Positions 54,101 to 62,043 are shown, counted from the first letter of the stretch. The stretch is DNA of 64,000 nucleotides from JAJTFW01 sp903922455 (GCA_943329665.2 CALQEU020000020.1:1-64000), one strand, 5' to 3'. Translations and numbers: made by a program. Notes: generated by a model from the letters alone, not told the origin.

Positions 54101-54199
54101 GCGTTCATCGGCAAGGCCAATAACGGGTTGGGTAGATTGCGCGTTGAGAGATTGAATCCCAAAAAACAACGTGCATAACAATGTTAGTATTTTTTTCAT
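51170..54199 (-). CDS. Tandem amidohydrolase protein, N-terminal half degenerate
   Basis: The frame is open to an ATG at 54220, but the ATG at 54199 (MKKILTLLCTLFFGIQSLNAQ) gives a proper signal peptide and 1009 residues. Two amidohydrolase-like halves are visible. The first (about 30-420) reads YPSFIDAYTDYG where the HxH motif belongs, so it has lost the metal site. The second (about 570-1000) has TPGIIDEHSHIAINEG, CHSY, FTHILEGY, FNSDDAE and GNISEEEALKFVTLNPAKLL, a full set of metal and catalytic positions of imidazolonepropionase/dipeptidase-like enzymes. Substrate unknown. Cotranscribed with the next gene. Confidence 0.86.
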   Translation of the reverse strand: MKKILTLLCTLFFGIQSLNAQSTQPVIGLADERELVYAFKHAYIVIEPGNILKDAILLIQKGKVIGVGNAINIPADAIVYDLKGQYIYPSFIDAYTDYGQEDTKASTPLNRRERKPQAESNSTGATSWNQAIHPEFNAYVAFDANAKEAQEFRKLGFGIGLSLRKDGIARGTGTVVLMGDGDIHKLILKDKAANAFSFNKGTSTQDYPSSLMGSIALIRQTYLDAQWYKNATDKDFDISLAAWNANQNLLQLFEVNDYRSVLRANLIAKEFGQSYCIRGGGDEYKRIEEIAKSKSTFIVSLNFPKAYDVSNPFDALNINLDDLRHWEMAPANASVLEKAGVNFVLTTDGLKEKKEFTSSLQKALKCGLSKDQALKALTTLPAKLLGIENQVGSLKSGMLANFFICTKDYFEKENVLVEHWISGERYIIKNPDSIEIRNKYKLTLDTLQGWNLSASGDQFAPEWILQRDTIKVKVEATSFNSQWTFRFEPKKGKGAYRLNGSFNLNGSRISGQAQNPDGKWMTWSAEKMGPSEAKKDTIKKDSAFVMPQTWLPNMAYGWKSKADIPSAGNVWIKNVTVWTCEDQGILQNADVIIKGGKIIAVGKFSDTDKIKYDGMEMIDGTGMHVTPGIIDEHSHIAINEGVNEGTQSVTSEVRIGDVINPDDINIYRQLAGGVTTSHLLHGSANAVGGQTILIKLRWGQTAEEMKFKGADGFIKFALGENVKQSNWGDNNVNRYPQTRMGVEQIYIDAFTRAKEYDANWKKFNLSKSKGMAPRRDLELDALAEILNKKRFITCHSYQQGEINMLMHVADSFQFRVNTFTHILEGYKVADKMKTHGAGASSFSDWWAYKYEVIEAIPYNGAIMHNVGVVTGFNSDDAEMARRLNQEAAKACKYGNISEEEALKFVTLNPAKLLHVSEKVGSIKIGKDADVVLWNGPPLSVYSTPVKTFVDGICYFDLKRDEQLRADIQTERQRIIKKMQDDKAAGGATQKGGSAPHEEYHCNDMEHAPH

Positions 54200-54295
54200 G
54201 GGGATATGAGGGCAGGGCAACGAAGGTAATAGTTTTATAAGCGTAAGGGATTCCTCCCACTCAAAAAATTGAGGTAGGAGAATTAACTGCCAACC

Positions 54296-55795
54296 ATGAA
54301 CTCAGCCGAGCCAAGAAACTCTCAAGAAGCGTCATTTCAATTGTTTCGACTTCCGAAAGATAAGACCGTCCTCGACTTTGTGGTTCAAAAGTTAGGTGAA
54401 GGAGCTAGCCCCGAACACTATGAAATCGTAGAATCGCTGCTGGACATGTACCGAACATCTACCGGTTTCGACCCCTTTGCGTTGTCGAAAGGACGCTTCA
54501 AACGACTCAAAGCGGGTGAATTTAGAGCCTACTTCTCTGAGATTGACCGGGAAATTGGACAACTTATTTTGAGCAATGAATACAAACAATTTATCGCTGA
54601 AAAATCCAACTTCACACCGCTCTTCAAAGAATATGTAGAGCTAGGACAAGCCATTCAAATTCATCCTGCGCTTTCCTTGACGAGTGAATTAGAATCGTTT
54701 GAAAGCAAATGCGAAAATGCGGAATCGGAAGAAATATTATTGTGCTTGTATCGACAACAAACCCATTTTTTAGAAGTAGTACATCAAGGTGACGGAATCG
54801 AAAAATTTATTGAGAAGTATGATGCGTTAGTGGAGCGACAACGTCAACGACAGCGTGAAGTGCGATTAGGATTTGAATTAATTCGCCTGGAACAATCGGC
54901 CGACAAAGGACAACAACAAGAAGAACACGTTGTAAAAGTATATGAAGAATTGGGAGTGCTCCTTACATTAGCTTCTTCCACACTCAACAAATATCATCTG
55001 CTCTTAAAAATCATTCGTGCTAGTTTACTAACGGCATCGCCATACCGTTTTTTAGCTACCTACCTCGATTACTTACAAACTACACATCAAGAAATGCTTC
55101 ACTTTCTTCCTGAAGCAAAACGAAAAATATTTACGGTACTCGCACAGTACAGCGTTTCTTCCAACAAAGAACAGCGTTTGGCATGGCTCGATGCAGCGGA
55201 ACTGGAAGCTAAACATCAAGAATTGCATGATGAGCGCCCGGGATTCCGATTTATTCGTTGCATCATTGAAACCGATGCTGGAAAAATTGATGCGGCCATT
55301 AAATGCCTCAACGAAGCAGAGCATCTTATCTACAAAGCCAGTACCCGAAGTTTATCGTCTCGCAATAATTGGATCCGACTGAGTGAATATCGTAGTTTAC
55401 TTTTTGCCTTGAAAGTGTTGCAAGGAGAAACCATTTCAGCCGAACGTTTTTTACAATTGCAGCAATTGGCAGAAGACATGGGCCGACATCGTCAGGAGAT
55501 TTCAGTTTTACTTTTAGAATGGAAAGGCTTACAACATTTTGTATTTAATGATGTTGAGCAAGCCTACACTTGTTTCGACAGAGCTAAATCCTATCGCAAA
55601 AATAAAGGGGAACATCCTTGGGAAATACTGGATAAATACTTCTGTGCGAAATTGGGTAAATCGAAAAAGAAAAATGAGTCGGCTCACTTTGCCTTGCTCC
55701 TACAAGAAATGAAAGAGCCTTTTTATTCGAGCGTGATGGGACAAATGATTGAGCTTATTGAAGCTAAGAAAACGAACGAACCTTCTGTTGCGTAA
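54296..55795 (+). CDS. Conserved hypothetical helical protein
   Basis: The 499-residue product has no signal peptide or membrane helix. It is rich in Glu, Gln, Leu and Arg and almost wholly helical, with a coiled-coil-prone stretch (ALVERQRQRQREVRLGFELI, about 182-201) and helical-hairpin repeats in the second half resembling tetratricopeptide solenoids (AAIKCLNEAEHLIYKA, EQAYTCFDRAKSYRKNKGEH). I do not recognise it beyond a cytoplasmic scaffold-like fold. It is divergent from the amidohydrolase operon and 106 bases upstream of the TrpX-like gene. Confidence 0.75.
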   Translation: MNSAEPRNSQEASFQLFRLPKDKTVLDFVVQKLGEGASPEHYEIVESLLDMYRTSTGFDPFALSKGRFKRLKAGEFRAYFSEIDREIGQLILSNEYKQFIAEKSNFTPLFKEYVELGQAIQIHPALSLTSELESFESKCENAESEEILLCLYRQQTHFLEVVHQGDGIEKFIEKYDALVERQRQRQREVRLGFELIRLEQSADKGQQQEEHVVKVYEELGVLLTLASSTLNKYHLLLKIIRASLLTASPYRFLATYLDYLQTTHQEMLHFLPEAKRKIFTVLAQYSVSSNKEQRLAWLDAAELEAKHQELHDERPGFRFIRCIIETDAGKIDAAIKCLNEAEHLIYKASTRSLSSRNNWIRLSEYRSLLFALKVLQGETISAERFLQLQQLAEDMGRHRQEISVLLLEWKGLQHFVFNDVEQAYTCFDRAKSYRKNKGEHPWEILDKYFCAKLGKSKKKNESAHFALLLQEMKEPFYSSVMGQMIELIEAKKTNEPSVA

Positions 55796-55849
55796 GGAAA
55801 TCTCCCTTAAAAAGTCTATTTATTTTTTGAAGACAACTAATTTCAACAA

Positions 55850-55884
55850 TTGACAAGGAATATAATTTGTACTTGCTATCTTTA
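55850..55884 (+). promoter_or_regulatory. Weak promoter TTGACA-N21-TATCTTTA
   Basis: TTG (55850-55852) and TATCTTTA (55877-55884; last base differs from the consensus) are 24 bases apart, 17 bases before the ATG of the TrpX-like gene. The spacing and last base are suboptimal. Confidence 0.35.
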
Positions 55885-55901
55885 TTCCAAAGAAATAAAA
55901 A

Positions 55902-56882
55902 ATGAAAAAAATAAATGGTTCACGCATCATAATTCTTGTTTTACTAAGTTTAAATTTTCTCCTTTCAGCTTGTCAATCCAACAGAGCTAAAGATGTTCCC
56001 GTTATTGGATTCATCGATTTTGTTGAAGATGCTACATTGGCACAAGCTCGAACTGGATTTTACGATGCCCTTAAAAATTCAGGATACAGCGAAGACCGAG
56101 GCACCCTAAAAATAATTTACAGAAACGCTCAAGGAGATCAAGCTGTATTATTGCAGGCGGTGGATTATGTTATTTCACAACAGCCCCTATTTATTGCTAC
56201 CAACACTACCTTGTCCACCATCAACACCGTTCAGCGCACCAAAGAAATTCCAATTTTTATGATGGTAGCACCTCGACCTGACATAGCGGGTCTCACTAAT
56301 AAAGCAGGAGAAAATCCACCCAACTTATTTGGTGTTTATGAAACCTTAGATTATATTGATACTTCTGCTGCTTTAATCCAACAATTATTTCCATCTACTA
56401 AAAAAGTGGGCACCATATACAGTGCATCCGAATCGCAAAGTATAGATGCTTTGAATCGACTCAAAGAAAGCTGCAAAAAAATGGGAATAGAATTAGATGC
56501 GATTCCTGTTACCAATTCATCGGAGACGCAACTCATCACTGAATCGTTGCTCAGCAAAAACATTGATGTATTCTTTGCACTGCCCGACAATGTTATTTTT
56601 TCTTCCTTTGAAACCGTAGTGAAATCATGCAACGATAAAAACATTCCGATCATCACCAGCGAAGCAGGATTGGTGAGCAGAGGAGCTTTAGCTAGCTTTG
56701 GTGCCGACATGTATCAGTGGGGATTTCAATCGGGGGTACAAGCAGCGCAGTTCTTAAAAGAAAAATCTACAAAAAATCTACAACCTCAACTTGTCAACAA
56801 TCGAAAAAAAGCAATGAACGAACAAGTTGCCAAGCAATTTAAAATAACTCCTGACAGCTCATTCACGGTACTCACCCAATAA
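55902..56882 (+). CDS. trpX: ABC transporter substrate-binding lipoprotein (TrpX-like)
   Basis: The 326-residue product has a lipobox LLSAC (Cys24) and the domain of the ABC_sub_bind family (PVIGFIDFVEDATLAQARTGFYDALKNSGY...ATNTTLSTINTVQRTKEIPIFM...AGLTNKAGENPPNLFGVYETLD...FFALPDNVIFSSFETVVKSC). This family includes the TrpX/TyrX proteins that bind aromatic amino acids. Its permease and ATPase lie downstream, separated by a 557-bp repeat-bearing gap. The ligand is probably tryptophan or tyrosine; not decided by sequence. Confidence 0.85.
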   Translation: MKKINGSRIIILVLLSLNFLLSACQSNRAKDVPVIGFIDFVEDATLAQARTGFYDALKNSGYSEDRGTLKIIYRNAQGDQAVLLQAVDYVISQQPLFIATNTTLSTINTVQRTKEIPIFMMVAPRPDIAGLTNKAGENPPNLFGVYETLDYIDTSAALIQQLFPSTKKVGTIYSASESQSIDALNRLKESCKKMGIELDAIPVTNSSETQLITESLLSKNIDVFFALPDNVIFSSFETVVKSCNDKNIPIITSEAGLVSRGALASFGADMYQWGFQSGVQAAQFLKEKSTKNLQPQLVNNRKKAMNEQVAKQFKITPDSSFTVLTQ

Positions 56883-56975
56883 ACTTATCCTACAAAAAAT
56901 AAAGCCAAAAAAGTTGGCAGCCCTATTTTAAATATAAATTTTAGTTTTAATGAAGATTTCAATCTCATTTTACTT

Positions 56976-57044
56976 GTTACTTTCTTTTACGTGAAAAGAA
57001 AGTAACCAAAGAAAGCACGCCACCCATCCCGATAGCTATCGGGA
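56976..57044. repeat. Two adjacent palindromes (REP-like block)
   Basis: GTTACTTTCTTTT (56976-56988) pairs perfectly with AAAAGAAAGTAAC (56994-57006) around ACGTG, and 20 bases later TCCCGATAGCTATCGGGA (57027-57044) is a perfect 18-bp palindrome. The palindromic unit is one I recall as dispersed in Bacteroidota genomes. It sits between trpX-like and trpY-like genes. Confidence 0.9.
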
Positions 57045-57439
57045 CCAACCCATTTTTGCTGTTTCTGCTTTCTATTTTCTTTCGCAACCACTGAACAATC
57101 ATTTGTGCTATCTCTTTACTTCATCGGTTCAGCAAAAATCGGTTCGCGCTGTTGCGTGGACGACCTCCGCACTGTACCGAACGAAACTTAATATTATTAA
57201 TATTTATTGCTCGAAATATGCTCCCTTTTGTGTATAATTAATTAGACTACTTGTTATATATAACTGGTATTAGATAATTTTGCCTAAGAATTGCCTCAAA
57301 ATTAATGTCAGTGCTAATCACGACAATTCATAGATTTATCAATGAATTGTCGTCTTATGGGTTTACGCCCCCGAACAAAATGAAGGGGTACAACTGTCAT
57401 TTTTAAGAACAATTAAAGTATAAATACTATTTTAGCAAG
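57045..57439. other. Rest of the gap between the TrpX-like and TrpY-like genes
   Basis: After the palindromes there is an irregular C-rich stretch, then an AT-rich promoter zone. No gene was recognised. Confidence 0.5.
57251..57282 (+). promoter_or_regulatory. Promoter TTG-N21-TAATTTTG for the permease/ATPase pair
   Basis: TTG (57251-57253) and TAATTTTG (57275-57282) are 21 bases apart, a good match to the Bacteroidota consensus. A leader of about 150 bases precedes the ATG at 57440. It would let the permease and ATPase be expressed apart from the binding protein. Confidence 0.6.
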
Positions 57440-58312
57440 ATGAACGCAGCCTTCCTTCTCACGGCCATTTTACAAGGGCTTGCTTTTGCAGGATTAGGTT
57501 ATGGGATTTATATTTCACTACGCATCTTCAATATTCCCGACATCACCACGGATGGAAGTTATGCATTAGGTGGTGTGGTCACGGCCATTTGCATTACCTC
57601 GGGCATGCATCCACTTTATGCCATGAGCATTGCTGCGGTGGCTGGAGCTCTTGCAGGAATGTGCAGCGGACTCATCCATACTTTACTAAAAGTAAATGCG
57701 CTGTTGGCTGGAATTTTAGTCATGACTGCGTTATACTCTGTTAATTTAATTTTACTTGGTCGACCCAATTTACCATTGATCGATACACCTTCCTTCTTCA
57801 CCTTAATTCCGTTTGGTTCGGCACTAAGCAAATCCATATTTGCTTTACTTGCATTTTTACTATTTATCACTGTACTGTTTCGCTATCTCTTAAAAAGCGA
57901 CTTCGGTATTGCTATGCGGGCAACGGGAAACAACGAAGCCATGGTACGTGCGATGGGTGTTAACGTATCGAGCATGAAAGTGATTGGATTATCAATAGCC
58001 AATGCACTCACAGCATTGAGCGGATCGCTTATCACCCAATACCAGGGATTTGCCGATATCAATATGGGAATTGGAATTGTGATTTCCGGATTAGGGGCGG
58101 TGATGATGGGTGAAGCTCTCTTTGGAAAAAAAGTTCGACAAAATATTTATATACACCTCATCGCGGTTGCATGCGGTTGCATCCTTTTCCGATTAGCCAT
58201 TGCCGGCGCATTATCCGCAGGTGTTGATCCCAACTACCTTCGACTCATTACTTCATTAATTGTATTAGTCATCATTGCCATGGCGAGTGCAAAAAAGAAA
58301 AAAGTGATATGA
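57440..58312 (+). CDS. trpY: ABC transporter permease (TrpY-like)
   Basis: The 290-residue product is very hydrophobic with about eight membrane helices and the branched-chain/nucleoside-type permease pattern (DITTDGSYALGGVVTAICI...GLIHTLLKVNALLAGILVMTALYSVNLILLGRPNLP...GIAMRATGNNEAMVRAMGVN). It matches the TrpY/TyrY family that works with TrpX. Its last four bases overlap the start of the ATPase (ATGA), so those two are coupled. Confidence 0.9.
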   Translation: MNAAFLLTAILQGLAFAGLGYGIYISLRIFNIPDITTDGSYALGGVVTAICITSGMHPLYAMSIAAVAGALAGMCSGLIHTLLKVNALLAGILVMTALYSVNLILLGRPNLPLIDTPSFFTLIPFGSALSKSIFALLAFLLFITVLFRYLLKSDFGIAMRATGNNEAMVRAMGVNVSSMKVIGLSIANALTALSGSLITQYQGFADINMGIGIVISGLGAVMMGEALFGKKVRQNIYIHLIAVACGCILFRLAIAGALSAGVDPNYLRLITSLIVLVIIAMASAKKKKVI

Positions 58313-59058
58313 TCCAGTTGCAACATATCAGCAAAACTTTTCATGCAGGTGAAGCGATGGAAGTAAAAGCCATTCAGGATTTGCAATTACAAATTGCATC
58401 TGAAGATTTTGTGGTAGTGGTGGGTGCCAATGGTTCAGGAAAATCGACATTATTAAATTTGTTAGCAGGCACCTATTCGCCTGATGCGGGAAATATTATT
58501 TTTGATGGTGTTTCAGTAAATAATTTACAAGAACATCAACGCAGCAAGTACATTGCACGACTCTTTCAGAATCCGATGATGGGCACAGCTCCTGAATTAA
58601 GCGTTTTAGAAAATTTTCGACTTGCGGCCTTACGCACTACTTCTAAAAAATTACACATTGGCATAAATACCATTTTTCGGCAAGGCGTAGCCGATAGTAT
58701 TCAACGTGTAGGGATGGGATTAGAGAACAAATTAGATACTCCCATGGGGCAACTCAGCGGTGGACAGCGACAAGCGCTTACTCTCCTCATGAGCACGATG
58801 GACAATTGCAAAATACTGTTGATGGACGAACCCACCTCTGCCCTCGATCCCCGCTCCTCAGAGCTCATCATGGAACTCGCCAAAAACATCATACAAGAAA
58901 AAAAGATTTGCGCCTTATTGGTAACACATCGTTTGAAAGATTGTATTCAATTTGGGAATAGAATACTTTTTATGAAAGAAGGGAAAGTGGAACAAGATAT
59001 TTTTGGCGTATCAAAAAAAGAAATTTCGTTAGAAAAACTTTATGGGTGGTTTGATTAA
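58309..59058 (+). CDS. trpZ: ABC transporter ATP-binding protein (TrpZ-like)
   Basis: The 249-residue product has Walker A GANGSGKST, the Q-loop in ARLFQNPMMGTAPELSV, signature LSGGQRQALT, Walker B ILLMDEPTSALDP and the switch His in VTHRLKDC. QNPxxGTAPxLSxxEN is characteristic of the ATPases of the TrpXYZ-type importers. It overlaps the permease gene by four bases and completes the importer. Confidence 0.92.
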   Translation: MIQLQHISKTFHAGEAMEVKAIQDLQLQIASEDFVVVVGANGSGKSTLLNLLAGTYSPDAGNIIFDGVSVNNLQEHQRSKYIARLFQNPMMGTAPELSVLENFRLAALRTTSKKLHIGINTIFRQGVADSIQRVGMGLENKLDTPMGQLSGGQRQALTLLMSTMDNCKILLMDEPTSALDPRSSELIMELAKNIIQEKKICALLVTHRLKDCIQFGNRILFMKEGKVEQDIFGVSKKEISLEKLYGWFD

Positions 59059-59185
59059 TAGCTTTAAAAAAAGGAACGCGAATGACACGGATAAAACGGA
59101 TTTTCACGGATTTGTTCATCGCACATTGAAAATATGTAGATTGTTACAATGAAGCATATTAGTGGATTCGCGCTTTCGTAAATTC

Positions 59186-59223
59186 GTAATTCGTACATTC
59201 GTATCGATTCGTAATTCGTAACC
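59186..59223. repeat. Left copy of a 38-bp perfect inverted repeat
   Basis: This 38-base stretch built of ATTCGTA-like heptamers is the exact reverse complement of 61801-61838. It abuts the stop codon of the T9SS gene at 59226. Upstream (59076-59107) lie ACGGAT-containing short repeats. Confidence 0.93.
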
Positions 59224-59225
59224 TT

Positions 59226-60752
59226 CTAGTATTTCATTATTTTCCCTTGTGTTTTATCCTTTTCAGTTACCAAAGAAACTATATAAACTCCAGCTGTAAT
59301 TGCATTCATCGCAATCTCCCCCGTAAAATACCCTCCAGCTATCACATCCACTTTCCTCTCCACCACCACTCTCCCCTCCACATCAAACAACCTCAACACC
59401 CCGCTCTTTCCTTTCAACTTCGACGCATTCACATGAATTATATTCCACTCGTGATTGTACCATGCTTGGAAAAATACATCCCCTTTTTGGTTGTTTTCGG
59501 TTATGCCTACCGTTAGTGTATCGCAAGGCGAGCCTACCCATGCACCGAGTTCGAAATCGGGATTGTTGGGCAAACCGTAATACGTTCTTGCACCACCTAA
59601 GTAAAAACTAAATGGTTGAAAATCGCAGGCAAGGCCGAGGGAATCGGGTTGGTTGATAACGCTGAGATAAGAATTGATAGTTGTGAACAAAGTGTCAGGA
59701 TATGGTGTACTTGCAGTTTGGTCGCCTGATGTCAAGTATATCTTATTATCTGGAGCCAATTTCATATTACCTGCACTTCTTTCATAGCTAGGGAGTACTG
59801 CAATCAATTGTTTGCTTGCAAAAATATTCGGAGCGGTCAAATCAAATTGAAACACAGTATCGTTTTGTCCGGGTTGATTTAATGAGGAAATACTAACAAC
59901 ATATAATTTGTTGCCATCGGAAGAAAAGGCAGCTGAAAAATAATATGGATACGGAGCATTACTTCTTTCTAGTTCGATGGTAATAGGATTTGAAAGTGAT
60001 CCATAACATCGATCAAAATCAAAAAGAGAAATTAATCCTCTCCAATTAACATGGACCAATTTATCGTACGTTCCATTGAAAACACATTGACCACCGCCGG
60101 ATGAAAAAATTGGACCCAAACTTTGAGTTGAATTTAAACTTATTCCATTAGCATTAATCAAATAAACGTAAGTTAAATTATTTCCTGATTGTCCAGTCCC
60201 GTCCCAAACTTTAAAAAGCAACCACCAATCTCGACCATTACCATGCCTTACAGCAGTAAGTCCATCAAAAGCAGGCGCATTTTCTAGCTGAATATTTTTT
60301 TGAATAACGATTCCGGAATCATTGTTTGCTTTGTAATTAAAGAGTGTGTAATATAATCCATCGAATGAATTTACTCCAATGGTAAATAAATAAACTAATG
60401 AATCATTACCAGGGTGAGGTATTAATAACATTTCATGATACCATCCTTCAACATACAAACTATCACTACCTGGAATTGGAATATTAAATCTATTATAAGT
60501 TTTTGATTGATTAAATATAAGAGTAGTGTAATTAGAATGCGAATAAATCAAAACCCCGCTTGAGTCAGCAATCGAAACAGAGGTTCCTCGCCCTCTTACT
60601 TTAGAAGTAAAAAAATTTGGGCTGCTTGGATTACTCCAATTTATTCCGGCACTATCACCAAATAACCAATAATTATTATTGAATTGAGCATTAGATTTTT
60701 GGCATACTAAAGTCATTAATACAATTAAAATAATTTGAGTGAGGCGTGTCAT
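59226..60752 (-). CDS. T9SS cargo protein with beta-propeller-like body
   Basis: The 508-residue protein has a signal peptide (cleaved near SNAQ-F, residue 22) and begins its mature part with NNYWLFGDSAGINWSN, a pattern I know from Bacteroidota exported proteins with WD40-like propellers. Repeats such as SSDGNKLYVVSISSLNQPGQND and LAPDNKIYLTSGDQTA support a propeller. The end (about 430-508: NIIHVNASKLKGKSGVLRLFDVEGRVVVERKVDVIAGGYF...GVYIVSLV) fits a type A T9SS sorting domain without the YPNP start. Its start codon overlaps the stop of the 136-residue gene upstream (TAATG). Confidence 0.8.
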   Translation of the reverse strand: MTRLTQIILIVLMTLVCQKSNAQFNNNYWLFGDSAGINWSNPSSPNFFTSKVRGRGTSVSIADSSGVLIYSHSNYTTLIFNQSKTYNRFNIPIPGSDSLYVEGWYHEMLLIPHPGNDSLVYLFTIGVNSFDGLYYTLFNYKANNDSGIVIQKNIQLENAPAFDGLTAVRHGNGRDWWLLFKVWDGTGQSGNNLTYVYLINANGISLNSTQSLGPIFSSGGGQCVFNGTYDKLVHVNWRGLISLFDFDRCYGSLSNPITIELERSNAPYPYYFSAAFSSDGNKLYVVSISSLNQPGQNDTVFQFDLTAPNIFASKQLIAVLPSYERSAGNMKLAPDNKIYLTSGDQTASTPYPDTLFTTINSYLSVINQPDSLGLACDFQPFSFYLGGARTYYGLPNNPDFELGAWVGSPCDTLTVGITENNQKGDVFFQAWYNHEWNIIHVNASKLKGKSGVLRLFDVEGRVVVERKVDVIAGGYFTGEIAMNAITAGVYIVSLVTEKDKTQGKIMKY

Positions 60753-61162
60753 TAGCGGCTAATGATTAATCGTTCATTCCATGTATAATTATCATGCTTT
60801 ACTTTTAAAAAGTAAACGCCTTGCATCAGAAATGTTGTATTAACTTGAGATGTGTTAGAACATACAATGGAAATTCTTCCTGTAATATCAAATATATATA
60901 TTTCTTGAGGAACTAAATCATTACTTAATCGTACATAAACTAAATCACCAGCTGGGTTTGGAAATACATTAAGAGTTACATCCTTTTCTTCAATTTTTGG
61001 TTGCATCAACCGAGATGATGAAGAAAGGGGTTCATCATTAACTTCCAAATTCAAAATGGTTCTAGCATCAATGGGAATCTGTGCTTTCAGAGGTATCCCT
61101 GAAAAAATTAAAAATGTAAACATCACTATACATCGTCTCAAAGCAATCTTATATTTTTTCAT
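60752..61162 (-). CDS. Very short T9SS cargo protein
   Basis: The 136-residue product has a signal peptide (cleaved near LKAQ-I, residue 28), only about 35 further residues, then a complete type A sorting domain (LNVFPNPAGDLVYVRL...EIYIFDITGRI...GVYFLKVKHDNYTWNERLIISR). The mature passenger is thus almost nothing but the sorting domain. Its stop codon overlaps the start of the 508-residue T9SS protein by one base, so the two are coupled. A role as a small surface tag or a partner of the larger protein is possible. Confidence 0.8.
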   Translation of the reverse strand: MKKYKIALRRCIVMFTFLIFSGIPLKAQIPIDARTILNLEVNDEPLSSSSRLMQPKIEEKDVTLNVFPNPAGDLVYVRLSNDLVPQEIYIFDITGRISIVCSNTSQVNTTFLMQGVYFLKVKHDNYTWNERLIISR

Positions 61163-61360
61163 AAAAATGAGTATTGGTTAAGCGAATGTAGAAATGATTT
61201 TTGAAAAAGCAAGGGGTTGGTTGAAAATAAATAGATTAAATTAATGTTACTATACTCCTTTATTAAAAACAAGGTATAAACAATTAAAGCAAGTATCGGC
61301 TAGGAAAACAGAGTAAAAATAATTTAAGAGATGAAATTCACCGGTAAGTTCTTACTGCAA
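61163..61360. other. 198-bp intergenic region
   Basis: AT-rich, no gene, promoter or hairpin recognised. Confidence 0.4.
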
Positions 61361-61777
61361 CTATACTGTAGCAATCACTTTCAATTCGATCCCAATCGGC
61401 GTAGGCAAGCAATTAATTTCAACGGTAGTACGGCAGGGTTGGTTGTCTTTGAAGTACTCTGCATAGATGCGGTTGTAGGTAGCGAAGTCATCTTTCATAT
61501 TCGTTAAGAAAACAGTCACGTCAATAATTTTATCCCAGCTACTGCCTGCATCTTCCAAAATGTATTTTATGTTTCTAAAAACAGAATGGCATTGCGCTTC
61601 GATATCGTAAGAAATCACTTTCCCGTCTTCGTCTTGCGTAACACCCGGAATAATTTTGGTTCCGCGTTCTCTCGGTCCTACTCCCGATAAAAACAATAAA
61701 TCCCCAACACGGCGTGCATGAGGGTAAAGTCCGACAGGTTCGGGGGCTTTGCTGGAATGGATAGGGTTAGTTGACAT
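61361..61777 (-). CDS. RidA-family protein, probably 2-aminomuconate deaminase
   Basis: The 138-residue product is a RidA/YjgF-type protein. The stretch PEPVGLYPHARRVGDLLFLSG, followed by GVGPRERG, YDIEAQCHSVFRNIKYILEDAGSSWD, DVTVFLTNMKDDFATYNRIYAEYF and QPCRTTVEINCLPTPIGIELK closely follows the pattern I recall for 2-aminomuconate deaminases, which release ammonia from 2-aminomuconate in the kynurenine/3-hydroxyanthranilate route. Plain RidA proteins lack PHARRVGDLL. The activity is inferred; the presence of tryptophan dioxygenase in the window supports it. Confidence 0.85.
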   Translation of the reverse strand: MSTNPIHSSKAPEPVGLYPHARRVGDLLFLSGVGPRERGTKIIPGVTQDEDGKVISYDIEAQCHSVFRNIKYILEDAGSSWDKIIDVTVFLTNMKDDFATYNRIYAEYFKDNQPCRTTVEINCLPTPIGIELKVIATV

Positions 61778-61800
61778 ACTGATAGGTTACGAATATACTA

Positions 61801-61838
61801 GGTTACGAATTACGAATCGATACGAATGTACGAATTAC
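61801..61838. repeat. Right copy of the 38-bp perfect inverted repeat
   Basis: Exact reverse complement of 59186-59223, beginning GGTTACGAATTACGAATCGA, built of TACGAAT heptamers. It lies 23 bases upstream of the RidA-like start codon. Similar but decayed TACGAAT units continue to about 61865. Confidence 0.93.
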
Positions 61839-62043
61839 TAATATACGGATACGCGAATTTACGAAAATCTCTTGACGCGAAATGCGAACTATCACGAAAT
61901 GCGAAAATTACAAAATTCTTGCTTTAGAGGAAGAAGGAATAGTCAATGCATACAAAATTCAAAAATAATTCACCAATACACCAATTTACCAATTTGCAAT
62001 TCCCGTAATAAAAATGCGGGTGAAAAATTAGATGTAACGAAAT

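Noticed and set aside
59186..61838. Composite transposon bounded by 38-bp inverted repeats
   Set aside because: No transposase lies between the arms and the arms are built of simple heptamers, so a dispersed repeat is more likely.
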